Shown piece by piece: positions 43,006 through 53,499 of a DNA stretch of 64,000 nucleotides. Numbering within the stretch: the stretch's first letter is position 1; the number at the start of each line of letters is the position of its first letter. Position numbers and translations under genes: made by a program. The notes beneath the pieces are model-generated. The model was not told where the DNA came from, did no database searches, and saw nothing but the letters and a program-made list of their open reading frames with translations. This DNA comes from Zeus faber (taxonomy: Eukaryota > Chordata > Actinopteri > Zeiformes > Zeidae). Location: positions 5,353,839 through 5,417,838 of the forward strand of contig OY482861.1 in NCBI GenBank assembly GCA_960531495.1, given 5' to 3'.

Positions 43006-43240
43006 AAGGGGGAGTGATGGTGAGCCTCAGAATGATTGAACAAAGAACTCCTTCACAGAGCTTTTTAGGAGCTTCGAACATCTGGACTCAGCAAAGATAA
43101 AGATAAGGTCTTATCATAAGGTGCCCCTCTCGTTATGCACATGTACCTACCCTGCAGAATATCTGACCAGCTTGCTCCGATCATCCGTGCTCATGATTGA
43201 AGGTTGTGGGGGTGCAGCAAATGGCATTTTTGGCTCAAAA
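43006..43240 (+). repeat. Polypurine tract and 3' LTR start
   Basis: AAGGGGGAG at 43006-43014 is directly followed by TGATGGTGAG, a plausible LTR start just downstream of env. The LTR end is lost at the SINE near 43262. Confidence 0.5.
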
Positions 43241-43261
43241 ATCTTTATTTTCCTCCTTAGA

Positions 43262-43577
43262 AGAAGAATCTGTAATCATCACATGACACACCACACTACA
43301 ACACATGCATGCACACACACATGCTTTAGATGGTGGTCGGTAAAATGTGGCCTCTGCATTTGAACCATCCTGGCTGGTCCTTCCTCCGGGGGTCAGCCAG
43401 GAGCAGTGGACAGCATTCGATGACACGCCGGTGACTTGGTTCCATCTGTCCATCGCAGGTCAGATGATAATGTGTGCATGTTTTTGGTGGGGGTCCTTAC
43501 TGATGTTAGATGGAGGAAACCCCATGTGAGCACGGCGAGAACATGCAAACTCCACACAGAAAGGCTCCTAATGGGGA
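43262..43577 (-). mobile_element. tRNA-derived SINE, 5' truncated
   Basis: It is the reverse complement of the SINE at 16.4-16.8 kb body (GCCTTTCTGTGTGGAGTTTG and the later GCATGTTCTC). The tRNA head is missing at 43577, where retroviral RNase H sequence begins. Confidence 0.85.
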
Positions 43578-44032
43578 GAGAACCAAAACAAGTGGCAATA
43601 GTTAAGTGTCAGGCACATAAAAAAGGAAATGATTATATAATCTTGGGAAAATATGAGGCAGATGAGGCAGAAAAACAGGCATCAAGGTGTATCAGGAATA
43701 CAGGCACCACTGGTAATCCGAGAAGCAGCCCAACCCTGGATGACATTGTAAGGGTGCAGGACAAGGCTGGCGTTTATGAGCATGATATGTGGCTCAAGAG
43801 GGGTGCAAACTGCAACTGTAGAGAATGGCCTGTGGAGGGCCAATGACAGACAATTGGTAACACCCACAGCATTGCTGAGGCTTTCAGTGCACAGCGCACA
43901 TGGGTTTGACCACTGTGCAAGAGGTGAGGTAATTGGGAAAATCCGAAAACAGGGATATTGGTCCCCATATTTACAGGTAATGGTGGATCAATGTCTGTCT
44001 GAATGCGAAACATGTGCCAAAAATAATGTATG
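43578..44032 (+). pseudogene. ERV-D RNase H end and integrase zinc domain
   Basis: AIVKCQAHKKGNDYI and ADEAEKQAS mark the end of RNase H. A frame shift leads to the integrase N-terminal HHCC domain (HSAH ... CLSECETC, 43890-44020). A stop at 44031 separates this from the core. Confidence 0.75.
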
Positions 44033-44770
44033 AAAAGGGATCACCACACCATTGGAACACATTCCAACCCCAGAGGGGCCATTTATACATTAAGTGATGG
44101 ATTATGTAGACATGATTAAGAAAGTACATGGCAAAAGATATATGCTGGTGGTGATTGACAGGTTAAGCAGATGGTTGGAAGCGGTTCCCTCAGCAGACCA
44201 AGGAGCAGGAACGGTGATGAAATTTCTGACCAAAGAGGTGATGCCAAGGTTTGGCATTCCAACTGAGATAAGCTTAGATAATGGTTCATCGTTAATTCAA
44301 AAAACAGTGAAACCGGTGCTACAGCATTTGAGGTTCAAACAAAGGCTACGATGTGTGTATCACCCGCAGTCACAGGGAATGGTTAAACGAGTGAATGGAA
44401 CACTAAAGGCAACAATAATCCAGATATGTGCAAGCACTAAACTGAATTGGGTGGATGCATTACCATTGGCACCAATGAGTTAGCATGCAAGCTAACCGAA
44501 TAACACACCTTAAACCGCATGAGATGCTAACGGGTGCTAACCCATGCCTGTACTGGTGCTTCGAGGACCCTACAAAGGTCCATCGCTGGAACATAGGGTT
44601 CCAGAGCGCATGGAAGAGCCAGTAAGGGGGGGTGGGACCAGGTGAGGTAGTTTACCTGAGAGTCTTCAGGACACGTTGGCACGAGCCAAGGAGGAAGGGC
44701 CCTACAAGTTTTTCAGAGCAACTCCAACAGCCATTCAGGTAAAAGCATGCACCACATGGTATACTCTTAA
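44033..44770 (+). pseudogene. ERV-D integrase core and C-terminal domain
   Basis: The core frame (44094-44483) starts MDYVDMI (first Asp) and has SLDNGS (second Asp). Where the catalytic Glu is expected (GMVERxN type) it reads GMVKRVN, with Lys at 44385-44387. The C-terminal part in another frame has WHEPRRKGPYKFFRATPTA, typical of gammaretrovirus-like integrases. Stops at 44081 and 44482 and frameshifts disable it. Confidence 0.8.
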
Positions 44771-45179
44771 CCACTGTACTAGGGTGCCATGACAGGGATT
44801 CAGACCTCAACATGAGAAGGAATCAAGCCCAAGACCAGTCCAGGCCAAGGGGAGCCTCGGGCGGAACCAGCCCAGTCCCCAGGCTCTGATCGTACTCAGG
44901 CTGCTGTTGATCAGCTGCGGGCCATGGCAGATTCTATCGACCCAAGGGACGACTGTGGAGGAGGCCCGAATGAGGACCTCAGCACTATCAACATGGATGA
45001 CCTGGCCTGACAACCAAACGACACAAAAGGAGGGTGACTATAAGCCACCCCATGCCGCAGCAGCTTCAAGGAGAGAGTACAAGCGGGTGGTAGAACAGAC
45101 GGCAGGAAATGCAGCTAGAATACTTAGACCGATCCCAGCACAGTTACCTCAGGAAGTGGTGTGAACTATTGCAGTACAT
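44771..45179 (+). other. ERV-D region between integrase and env
   Basis: Frames are open in pieces (44907-45164), but I recognise no domain. It presumably holds the env leader and the upstream part of the surface subunit. Confidence 0.35.
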
Positions 45180-46690
45180 GAAAGAGGAACGGAGAGGAAA
45201 CTGTGTGTTTGGGGGAAAGATCAAACAACAAATTTAGAGGCGATAACTGATCTTGGGTGTAACAACACTATAAGGGTTGTAGATGGACAATGGGATGTAT
45301 GGGCAGAAGTGCATGGGCAGATGCAGGTACGCAACACTTATATACTGGTGGATAGGACAGGATACTCGGATGGTAGTGTGGAACCCCGGGTGGAATGGAC
45401 TGTCCCGGCCAGAGAAGTAAATACTCCCGGAGTGGCTATAGCGAACACCACCTCTCCTACAAAGAAAGGACAGGGATGGTGGGAATCCATAAGGAAAAAG
45501 ACAAGTGATTGTTTGGTTCAGTACATGCTAATGTTACGTACTCGAACACTCAGGACACTGAGCAAGGACACCTACTGTATATTATCAAGCACTAGGCAAC
45601 AAGTAACATGCATGGCTGTCATATAAAGCCCAGCAACATACTTTGGAATCATGCTGGGCATGCGCTCAAGGAGGACAAACCTCACTAAGGGTAGTCCCAG
45701 TCAAAGATACTTGGCACCAGTGCCAGAGAAAAATAAAAGCATGGGTCCAGGACATGGTTCGGGTTCCGACTCGATATGTTCCTGATAGTTGTGCTGTGGA
45801 GAGTATGATATACCTTAGCTCCAATGTACACTGGCGAGCTGCACACTCCAGTACTGCTGTTTCACCAGGAACTCAGAAGCTTGTGCACGAAAATGCTCAC
45901 AAGGGAATGTGAGTCTCTTAATGCAAGAATATCTAAGCATATTGTGGATAGGACAGTTCCGCTGGTAAGAAATCTAAAGGTTCTGCTATCTAAATGTTAG
46001 CATGGGACATCAAATGTAGTACAATAATGAATGTAGCTGATGAACCACCGGGTCTCACATCCCAAGGGGACTTGTATCAGAGTAAGAATGCTACTGTGAA
46101 CTCGCTGTTACACCCAGATCAACCATTGGCAGACATCTTTCGGATATGTGGTGCCGGATCATTGCACAGCACCTTGTCAGCATTCTCAGGCGGGGTTTGT
46201 GCACAAGTACAGTTACGCCAGTCCGTTACTCTGTTAGCGGAGGGCTGGAATGTGGTCACAGCCAGCAAAGATACAGTCCGCCGCAGGAGAAAAAGGTTTG
46301 TTAACTCCTGACCCTGATGTGTACATAGATAGTATAAGTCAGCCTAGGGGGATATCGAACAAGGGGCAAGAGTGAGAGTGAGATTTCGACAGGAGCTGAA
46401 GACTTTTAGGAATCCTTTGGCTTATCCCTGGGTTGGGTACTTTTGCAAGTATTACATCGACTAAGAACATGGAATGGATCAATTTTGTATACTACAACCA
46501 GCAGAGGTTCATTAACTACACAAATTATGCCCTCTCCTCATTTGGGGAGCAGTTGTAGGCAAAGGGTTCCATGACATGGCAGAATAGGTTGGCATTAGAC
46601 TATTTACGAGCAGAAGAGGGAGTATGTCATATGTTCACAGTCAATGCGGCACTTTTATCCCTTAGAACATTTTGCCCGAAGGTAGTTTTA
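45180..46690 (+). pseudogene. ERV-D env, surface and transmembrane parts
   Basis: Several frames (45309-45626, 45643-45912, 45994-46311) carry Cys-rich surface-subunit pieces. A furin-like basic cluster RRRRKR lies near 46280-46297. Further on, a transmembrane-subunit heptad with FVYYNQQ and then NRLALDYL (near 46590) match the env type seen twice elsewhere here. Stops and frameshifts are numerous. Confidence 0.7.
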
Positions 46691-47079
46691 CTTTAGCCAT
46701 GGAAAAGCTGAAAACGTTACGCCTAGAGGTAACGGCTGCCACAGGATTCAACGCTCACCGATGGGATTGATTAGAAAATAGGTTTGGCCAATGGGGAATC
46801 TGGCTGACCAAGATAGCAGTGATGGCCGGAATAGGATTTGTATGGTATGAGTAAGCAGAAAATGATGCATTCTACTTTGCATAATTGTCTGCTGTCTTAT
46901 CCCATTATTAAGGTCCTGTTTAACCAAAATGATAGTTGGCCAAATTGGCGTCCAGGCGGCTGTGCGGCAGAGGGTCATTATGATGGACCAGGGTGCGCTA
47001 GCCAATCCAGTGGCTGGCCAACTATGACATTATGTCATGCCAGAGGGGAGACCATGCAACGGCCACAGGGGACCCCTCA
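46691..47079. other. Env 3' remnant and junction with LINE
   Basis: Degraded sequence with no recognised domain. An internal frame from 46838 runs into the LINE endonuclease. Confidence 0.3.
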
Positions 47080-49335
47080 ACTGACTGGTGACTTTAATCA
47101 CATCAATTTAAAGAAAGTACTTCCAAGGTTTGTGCAACATGTAAAATGCCCAACTCGTGGGGAGAACACACTAGACTGTGTCTATTCTAACATTCCTAAA
47201 GGCTACAGAGCCTTACCCCCCCCCCCCCCTTGGACAGTGAGACCACCAGTCATTGTTGTTAATTCCAGCCTACATCCCCATCAGCAGAAAGCCAAGACCC
47301 ACTACCAGAATTATTAAAACTTGGCCAGAGGTGCAACCTTACAAATGCAGGACTGCTTTCAGAGTACAGACTGGAGTCTATTTTTTGACCAAGACATAGA
47401 AGAGTACACTGCAGCAGTACTCTTTTACATCAGATGTTGTGTGGAGTGTGTCACCATCAACAAGTGTATCCGTGTCTTTCCGAACAGAAAACCATGGATG
47501 ACTAAGAAGGTTCAGCATCTTCTGAAGGACCTGGCCCACAAAAAAACAAAGAACTGTACAGTGCTGCCAGGCACAACCTTAAGCAGAGCGTCAGTTCAGC
47601 CAAAATGTCCTACAAGGAGAAGATCGAGGCCCATTTCACCTCCAGGCATACAGCACACATGTGGCAGGGAATACAGCACTTAACAAACTTTAGGGGCAGC
47701 AGGGACCAACTGACAGCTGCTAATACATCCAACTGGACCCTGCTGACCAGCCACTTACTCTCCAGCTAGAGGAGGTACATCGGGCCCTAAGAACTGTTAA
47801 TGCCAGTAAGGCCGCTGGCCCGGATGAGATCCCAGGCAGCGTGCTCCGGGACTGCAGGGGTATTTAGAGACATTTTTAACCTTTCCCTAGCACACACCAC
47901 CGTGCCAGCCTGCCTGAAAACCACTACCATCATCCCGGTGCCCAAGCAGACAAACATCATCTCCCTCAATGACTACAGGCCAGTTGCTCTTACGTCTGTA
48001 GTCTCCAAGTGCTTTGAAAGACTGGTCCTAGGTCACTTTAAATCATCCCCCAACCCCTCACTCGACCCACACCAGTATGCATATAGGGCCAATAGATCTA
48101 CAGAGGATGCCATAAACACTGTCCTCCATGCTGCACTACAACACCTAGAGGAGAAGGGGTCATATGTCAGGATGCTTTTTGTTGATTACAGCTCAGCATT
48201 TAATACCATTATACCCAGCAAGCTGGTCACAAAAATGCTGGACCTTGGCCTGTACACTCATGACTGCTTGCCTCATCACCGCACAAATATGATCATAAAA
48301 TTTGCAGACGATAAAACCGTGGTGGGCCTCATCTCAAATGGGAACGAGGTCGCCTATAGAGATGAGGTGCACAGACTGTCTGAGTGCTTTGCCCACAATC
48401 ACATCTTTCTGAACATTAATAAAACAAAGGAAATCATCACTGATTTCAGGTGACATAGAGCAGAGCTCAGGCCACTGGAAATAGGGGGAGAGGAGGTGGA
48501 GAGGGTGCCTAATTTTAAGTTTCTGGGGGTAAACATTGGTGAGGATCTTAAATGGACAATGAACTCTGCTGCAATTGTAAAAAAGGCTTAACAGAGACTT
48601 TACTTCCTCAGAACACTGAGGAAGGCCCATCTATCTGCAAAAATGCTGGAGTTTTTCTACCGCTGCTCGGCAGAAAGCATACTGACTTACTGTGTAACTG
48701 TTTGGTTTGGTAACTGTTCAGCAGCTGACAGAGCAGCTGTCCAGAGGGTGATAAAGACTGCCGAGGGTATCATTGGTCTCCCCTGCCCCCTCTGGAGGAC
48801 ATTTACAAGTCCAGTTGCTGCAGCAAGACTGTAACATTGTAAAATACACTACACACCCTTGTCACCACTTGTTCACTCTACTGTCCTCAGGAAAAGGGTA
48901 TAGGTCAATAAAGAGAAGCACTGCCAGATTCAGAACAGTTTTTATCCAACAGCAATCATTGAACTGAACTCTGTCTCCCCTCTGCCAACCCCCCCTGTGA
49001 CATCATAACAAATGTTACTATAGACGGAATGCCATAGCCACTTTTTTAATCTGCCATAAGCCAATTTATATTTATACTTGTCTTTTTATATTGTTTTATA
49101 TTGTGGGTGTTTGTGTGGGTGTGTGTGTGGGTGTGTGGTGTGGGTTATGGGGAGGGAGGGCGGGAGAGAGTGTACATTTATGTAAATGTGAATCTATGGG
49201 TGGGTTTTGGGGAGGGAGGGAGTAAAAAAGCATCTGAATGTTTGTAGTTTTTTTGAATGGAGAGACACCGTAATCTCATTGTATGTGCCACATGCAAAGG
49301 CCTAAAGGCCTTCTGATTCTGATTCTGATTCTACT
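47080..49335 (+). pseudogene. 5'-truncated CR1/L2-group LINE with RT deletion
   Basis: It begins with TGDFNHINLKKVLPRF, the later part of an apurinic-type endonuclease. It continues through [12 protein letters not shown] (RT start, about 47806), [18 protein letters not shown], and [13 protein letters not shown] (motif A, about 48180). At about 48262 the frame jumps from LGLYT to a segment before IKFADDK (motif C, 48300), so motif B and neighbours (about 50 residues in relatives) are absent while the frame stays open. The 3' part has LTYCVTVWFGNCSAAD. The tail ends in TGATTC repeats (49312-49335). Confidence 0.85.
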
Positions 49336-49925
49336 AGAGGCCGCCCTTGCCCCATCTGCAGCTCCCTACTCAGGCCCAATTGCACACACCTGGGATCAAT
49401 TACCTGCACAGTATTTAGTCCCAGCTTCCTAGTCATTCCTTGCCAGACCGTCAACTAGCTTACCCGAGTTGTATCACTATTGGCTCCCTTCCAAGTTCCA
49501 AGTTCCAAGTTCCAAGTTCCAAGTTCCAAGTTCCAAGTTCCAAGTTCCAAGTTCCAAGTTCCAAGTTCCAAGTGCATATTTCTAGTTCCTAGTTTATGTC
49601 TCGTTGTCTCGTCTTCCCCTTACCTGCTTGTCTCCTCTCATCGACCCAGTCTGTCTCTCCAAATCCAGCCAGCCCGGTTTACCTGCCTGTCTCTGCTCGT
49701 CGACCAAGGCTGCCCATCCATCTCCATCCAGCCTGGTTCCCCGTCTCTCCACCCGGATCCTGGACCCCATCTCCTGGTCATCATCAACCCTGCCCCGCCC
49801 TGCTCCATTCCTACCCGACCGGGTCCACCCGGCCAGCTCCACTGTCCGGGCTAATAAACATCCTTTGCCTGCCTTCCGTCTCCCTGTGTCGTGCGTTTGG
49901 GTCTCTCCCAGTTCTGGTCGTGACA
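49336..49925 (+). repeat. Ty3/Gypsy element G1, 5' LTR (truncated)
   Basis: It starts CTAGAGGCCGCC directly after the LINE tail, so the first ~25 bases present in the solo LTR are missing. It has TAATAAAC (poly-A signal, about 49851) and ends TCGTGACA at 49925. It matches the solo LTR at 34.4-34.9 kb in the opposite orientation. Confidence 0.85.
49491..49573. repeat. CCAAGTT minisatellite inside G1 LTR
   Basis: Almost twelve perfect 7-bp units. The related solo LTR has only AGTTCCAAGTCTG and TTCCAAG at this position. Confidence 0.95.
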
Positions 49926-49946
49926 GTACGGTCTGGCCAGGAAAAC

Positions 49947-50890
49947 ATGGACCCAGCCGACACAGAAGGGCTCCGCCGTGCACTCCGGGACCAAGGACTG
50001 TTGCTTGGGCAACATGACCAGGCCCTCCGGGACATCGCGGAACACCTCCGGACCATCTCGGCGGCCGTCAGCAGCCTGCAGGGTCCTCCGGCCCCTGTGG
50101 CCCCCCCGCTCCTCCGACCCGCACTTCTTCCCCCACCAGGGCTCCCAGCGCCTCTCTCGTCCCCCCCGAGCCTCACGTTCCGGCTCCAGCGCCTTACGAC
50201 GGCGATTTCGGCACCTGCCGCGCCTTCCTCGTGCAGTGGCGGTGGTTTTTCAACAGCGGCCGTCGTCGTACGGCTCCGATAGTGCGCGCATCGCGTTCCT
50301 CATCTCCTGCCTGAGAGGGGTGGCTCTCGGCTGGGGTTCCGCGGTTTGGAGTCAGGGGGGCCCCGTGAGTCTCTCCTACGATCTGTTCACCCGCGAAATG
50401 AGGAGTCTTCGACCACCCAGTTTGCGGCAAGGAGGCCGCCACAAGACTCCTCTCCCTCCGCCAGGGTTCCCGTAGCGTCGCCTCCCTCGTCGTCGAGTTC
50501 CGGACTCTAGCCGCAGAAAGCGGCTGGGATGACGGAGCCCTGCAGGACGTGTTTCAGCGTGCCCTGAACGACGAGTTGCGGGACGAGTTGGCATGGCGGG
50601 ACGAGCCCACGGACCTGGACCAACTAGTGGAGACCGCCATCCGCCTGGACAACCGGCTACGGGAGCGCCAGCACGAGAGGGCTGCCCGTGCCTCCCGCCC
50701 GTGCCTCCCGCGACCATGCCCTAGTCTCCAGCGCTCGCTACTCTTGGGCACCTCAGAAGTCCCCCGACTGTCTCTGATGCCGCTGCCCCCGGATCTCCCC
50801 CGAGGAGCGAGCACGCCGCATACAGACCGGCGCCTGTCTGTATTGCGGCCGGCTGGGACACCTCCGAGCCACCTGCCTGGTCCGGCCACG
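49947..50890 (+). pseudogene. G1 Ty3/Gypsy gag
   Basis: ATG at 49947 (MDPADTEGLRRALRDQG), 22 bases after the LTR. A helical region follows, a Pro-rich linker, and capsid residues in other frames ([38 protein letters not shown]). Near 50830-50875 in a third frame a zinc knuckle [14 protein letters not shown]. The gene is broken at 50282 and by further frameshifts. This style of gag is common in fish Gypsy elements of the Sushi-like kind, from which some mammalian genes derive. Confidence 0.8.
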
Positions 50891-50959
50891 AGAGGGCGAC
50901 TCCTCGGTAGGGTTACGTTCCGGTCGCTCCAGCGCCAACCCTCTCTCCCGTCCGCTGCT

Positions 50960-51300
50960 CCCCATTACCCTCTCATGGGGAGATATAACACTCTCTTCCT
51001 CTGCTCTCATAGATTCCAGGGCGGATGCGAGTTTTCTCAACCAGGGACTAGCACGCCAGCTAGGGCTGACACCCGTCCCTCTCCCCACACCGCTCGAAGT
51101 CAAGGGGCTGAATGGGTCACATCTGACCCGGATTACCCACCAGACAGCTCCCCTCACGCTGCTACTCTCCGGCAACCACTGTGAGTCCTTAAGGTTCTTC
51201 CTTATTGATTCCCCACTGAACCCCGTGGTTCTGGGGTACCCCTGGCTCCAGACCCACAACCCTCAGATGGACTGGCGTTTGGGCAGCGTGAGCTCCTGGA
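50960..51300 (+). pseudogene. G1 aspartic protease fragment, active site altered
   Basis: [15 protein letters not shown] (51003-51040) is the protease active-site loop with Arg at the place of Gly in the DSG triad. It continues to VVLGYPWLQTHNP (51235), the family's C-terminal block. The sequence stops at about 51310-51400 in a junction with an element on the other strand. Confidence 0.75.
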
Positions 51301-51404
51301 GCACACACTATCCTCCACCAGGCTGTAAGTCTGGGGATGGTAAACGCTGGTTCGAATTGAGCAGACACCCAGTAACTCGTAAAGTTCCCAAAGTGTACCT
51401 GACA

Positions 51405-52074
51405 TAAAGTAAGTGCCCTGGTCGGTCAGTATTTCCTTTGGAATCCCGACTCGGGAGATCACCTGAAACAGTGCCTGCGCCACACTTTTGGCTGTAATAC
51501 TGTGCAGGGGCACTACTTCTGGGTACCAGGTTGCATAACCCACTAGGACTAACACAAAACGATACCCACGGGGTATCTTTCAAACGGGGCCTCGGCTAGG
51601 GGGAGGGGCCTCAACTAGGGGGAGGGGCCGGAGGATTGACTAACTGGCACTCAGGACACACAGCGCACCATTCATGGGTTATAGTGAGCCGCCTGGAAGA
51701 GCATTTCCCGGCGGCCCTTTGGTACCAACAACTGGGTTATCTCCCCCTCCTGTCTGAGTGTCACGGCTCACTCGATATAACCTGTCCCTAATCACTGAAA
51801 AATATGGGTGAGTGAGCATGGCTTCTGGGCACGTCAATACGCCATTGATTTTAAGTACCCCCTCAAAGGCTCCGCGTAGGGTGGCGTCTTGCGACTGTTC
51901 CAGCCGAAAATTGTTGATAAGGAAGGTAACAGGGACCGGGGGAGGCCCTACTTGGGATCCCACCACCCCTGCACCCGTTGCGTTTGCCGACGACCCCTCC
52001 GCGTCACCATGGGCCACACAACACTCACATTTCCCTCCCTGCCTTGAATGCACTCTTCCAGCCTCTCTCATCAA
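51405..52074 (-). pseudogene. Gypsy element G2 integrase part
   Basis: On the minus strand the integrase N-terminal region (52074-51679, with YFSVIRDRLYRVSRD) is followed by core sequence (51555-51411) containing GIPKEILTDQGTYFMS and TSVYHPQT. RT and RNase H are missing between protease and this part. Breaks occur at 51679-51600. Confidence 0.75.
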
Positions 52075-52078
52075 CCCG

Positions 52079-53035
52079 TCAAACCCTGGCCAATCCGTGC
52101 CAAAAAATCAGGGAGTGCGACAGGCGGGAACTAACCGCACCCTGTACCCTATGCTTTTTTCCCTTGTTACTAATTTCGAGCCGGACCATTGGATATGTGT
52201 GAATATCCCCATGCACACAACGAACCTCCACCTGTGACGCCTCCACCAAAGACCCGGGTCGAACCAGATGTCGCTGGACCATCGTCTGCAAACAGCCCAA
52301 GGCCAGCAAAGCCTGATGTCTACCTCCTTGTAGCCTAACCGGTACTTGGTAGGCTCCTTTCCGACCGAGGGAGGGATCCGGTAGGCTGGCGACCCGGACC
52401 ACCTGGCCGAGTTCCATCCGAGGACAGTCGTGGTTGTCGTGGCCGGGCTGCCCGCAGTGTCCGCACCCCTGCCCAGATTTTTGCGCAGCTCCCTGATTTC
52501 CAGCGGCAGCACCACCACTGGAGCTGAGGGGGGACAGAGAGGGGACAGCATGGAAAGGGGAGAGAGCATCCCGAACCTGGCCAATCCCGCGTAGGTCCTG
52601 GTGTCGGACGTAGCGCCCCTCCAGACATTGTCCTCCGGGGCATCGCGACAGGCTGGGGACCCGGCGAATCCCGCGTGGGTCCTGGGGACAGACGTAGCTC
52701 CTCCACTGACGTTGTCTCCCGGGGAACCGAGACGGGCTGGGGACCCGGCGAATCCCGCGTTGGTCCGGGAACGGACATAGCGCCCCCCCGACGTTGTCCT
52801 CCAGGGCACCACGACAGGCTGGGGACCCGGGAAATCCCGTGTGGGTCGGATGCCGGTCGGTGGCCAGTCACGGCGTGCTCCAAGGAGCTCACTCTGGCGA
52901 GGACGCGCCCCAGCTGGCAGCGGAGGTACTCCCACTCTTTCTCCATCTCAGCTAGGCGTTTCCGCAACCCACGGATCGACACCGGAGTACCTTTTACTCG
53001 GCGCCCTGCCCCTCCCAGGTCCCTGCTCAGGTGCC
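52079..53035 (-). pseudogene. Gypsy element G2 gag end and protease
   Basis: Reading from 53035 downwards: Arg/Gly/Pro-rich gag with a diverged repeated ~58-residue-coding pattern, a CCHC knuckle (CGHCGQPGHDNHDC, about 52425-52470), and then a protease-like segment where the active-site loop reads LLALGC (about 52300), lacking the catalytic Asp. Frames overlap and shift. Confidence 0.7.
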
Positions 53036-53049
53036 ACTTGTGGGGGTTT

Positions 53050-53447
53050 CTTGAGAAATTATATAGCGACAACGGCAGTCATTTCGTTAATGAGACGATA
53101 CATCACTTAACTAAGGGTTTAGGAATACAATGTAAAAATCACTGTTCCGACCATCCACAATCTGCAGGCCTAGTAGAGAGAACTAATGGAACAATAAAAA
53201 ATAAATTGAGACTACTGGCAGAAACAGGATTCAGCAAACTATGGCAGAAACAGGATTCACTTGGGTCGATTGCCATCCATTAGTATTATTAAACATGAGA
53301 ATGATACCCAGTGTCAGAGGGCTATCACCATATGAAGTGTTGTTTGGACAGCCATACCAAAATCACCCACTAAAAGATTTTTCTGGGGAAACCAGACCTG
53401 AAGAAGCCACACTGGCTGACTATATGAGAAAACGAATAACTAACTAA
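53050..53447 (+). pseudogene. ERV-E integrase, C-terminal half
   Basis: LYSDNGSHFVNE (second catalytic Asp) and GLVERTNGTIKNKL (catalytic Glu kept) are followed, after a duplicated-like shift near 53245, by GLSPYEVLFGQPY. It begins abruptly at the junction with G2 and has no upstream pol. Confidence 0.75.
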
Positions 53448-53499
53448 AAGTGTTGTTGACAGCTTCGCTGAAGAATACCCACAGGCACAAGACGATCAA

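Noticed and set aside
49604..50017. Long frames in the Gypsy LTR and gag on both strands
   Set aside because: High GC content leaves several frames open. Only the frame from 49947 starts after the LTR and reads like a Gypsy gag.
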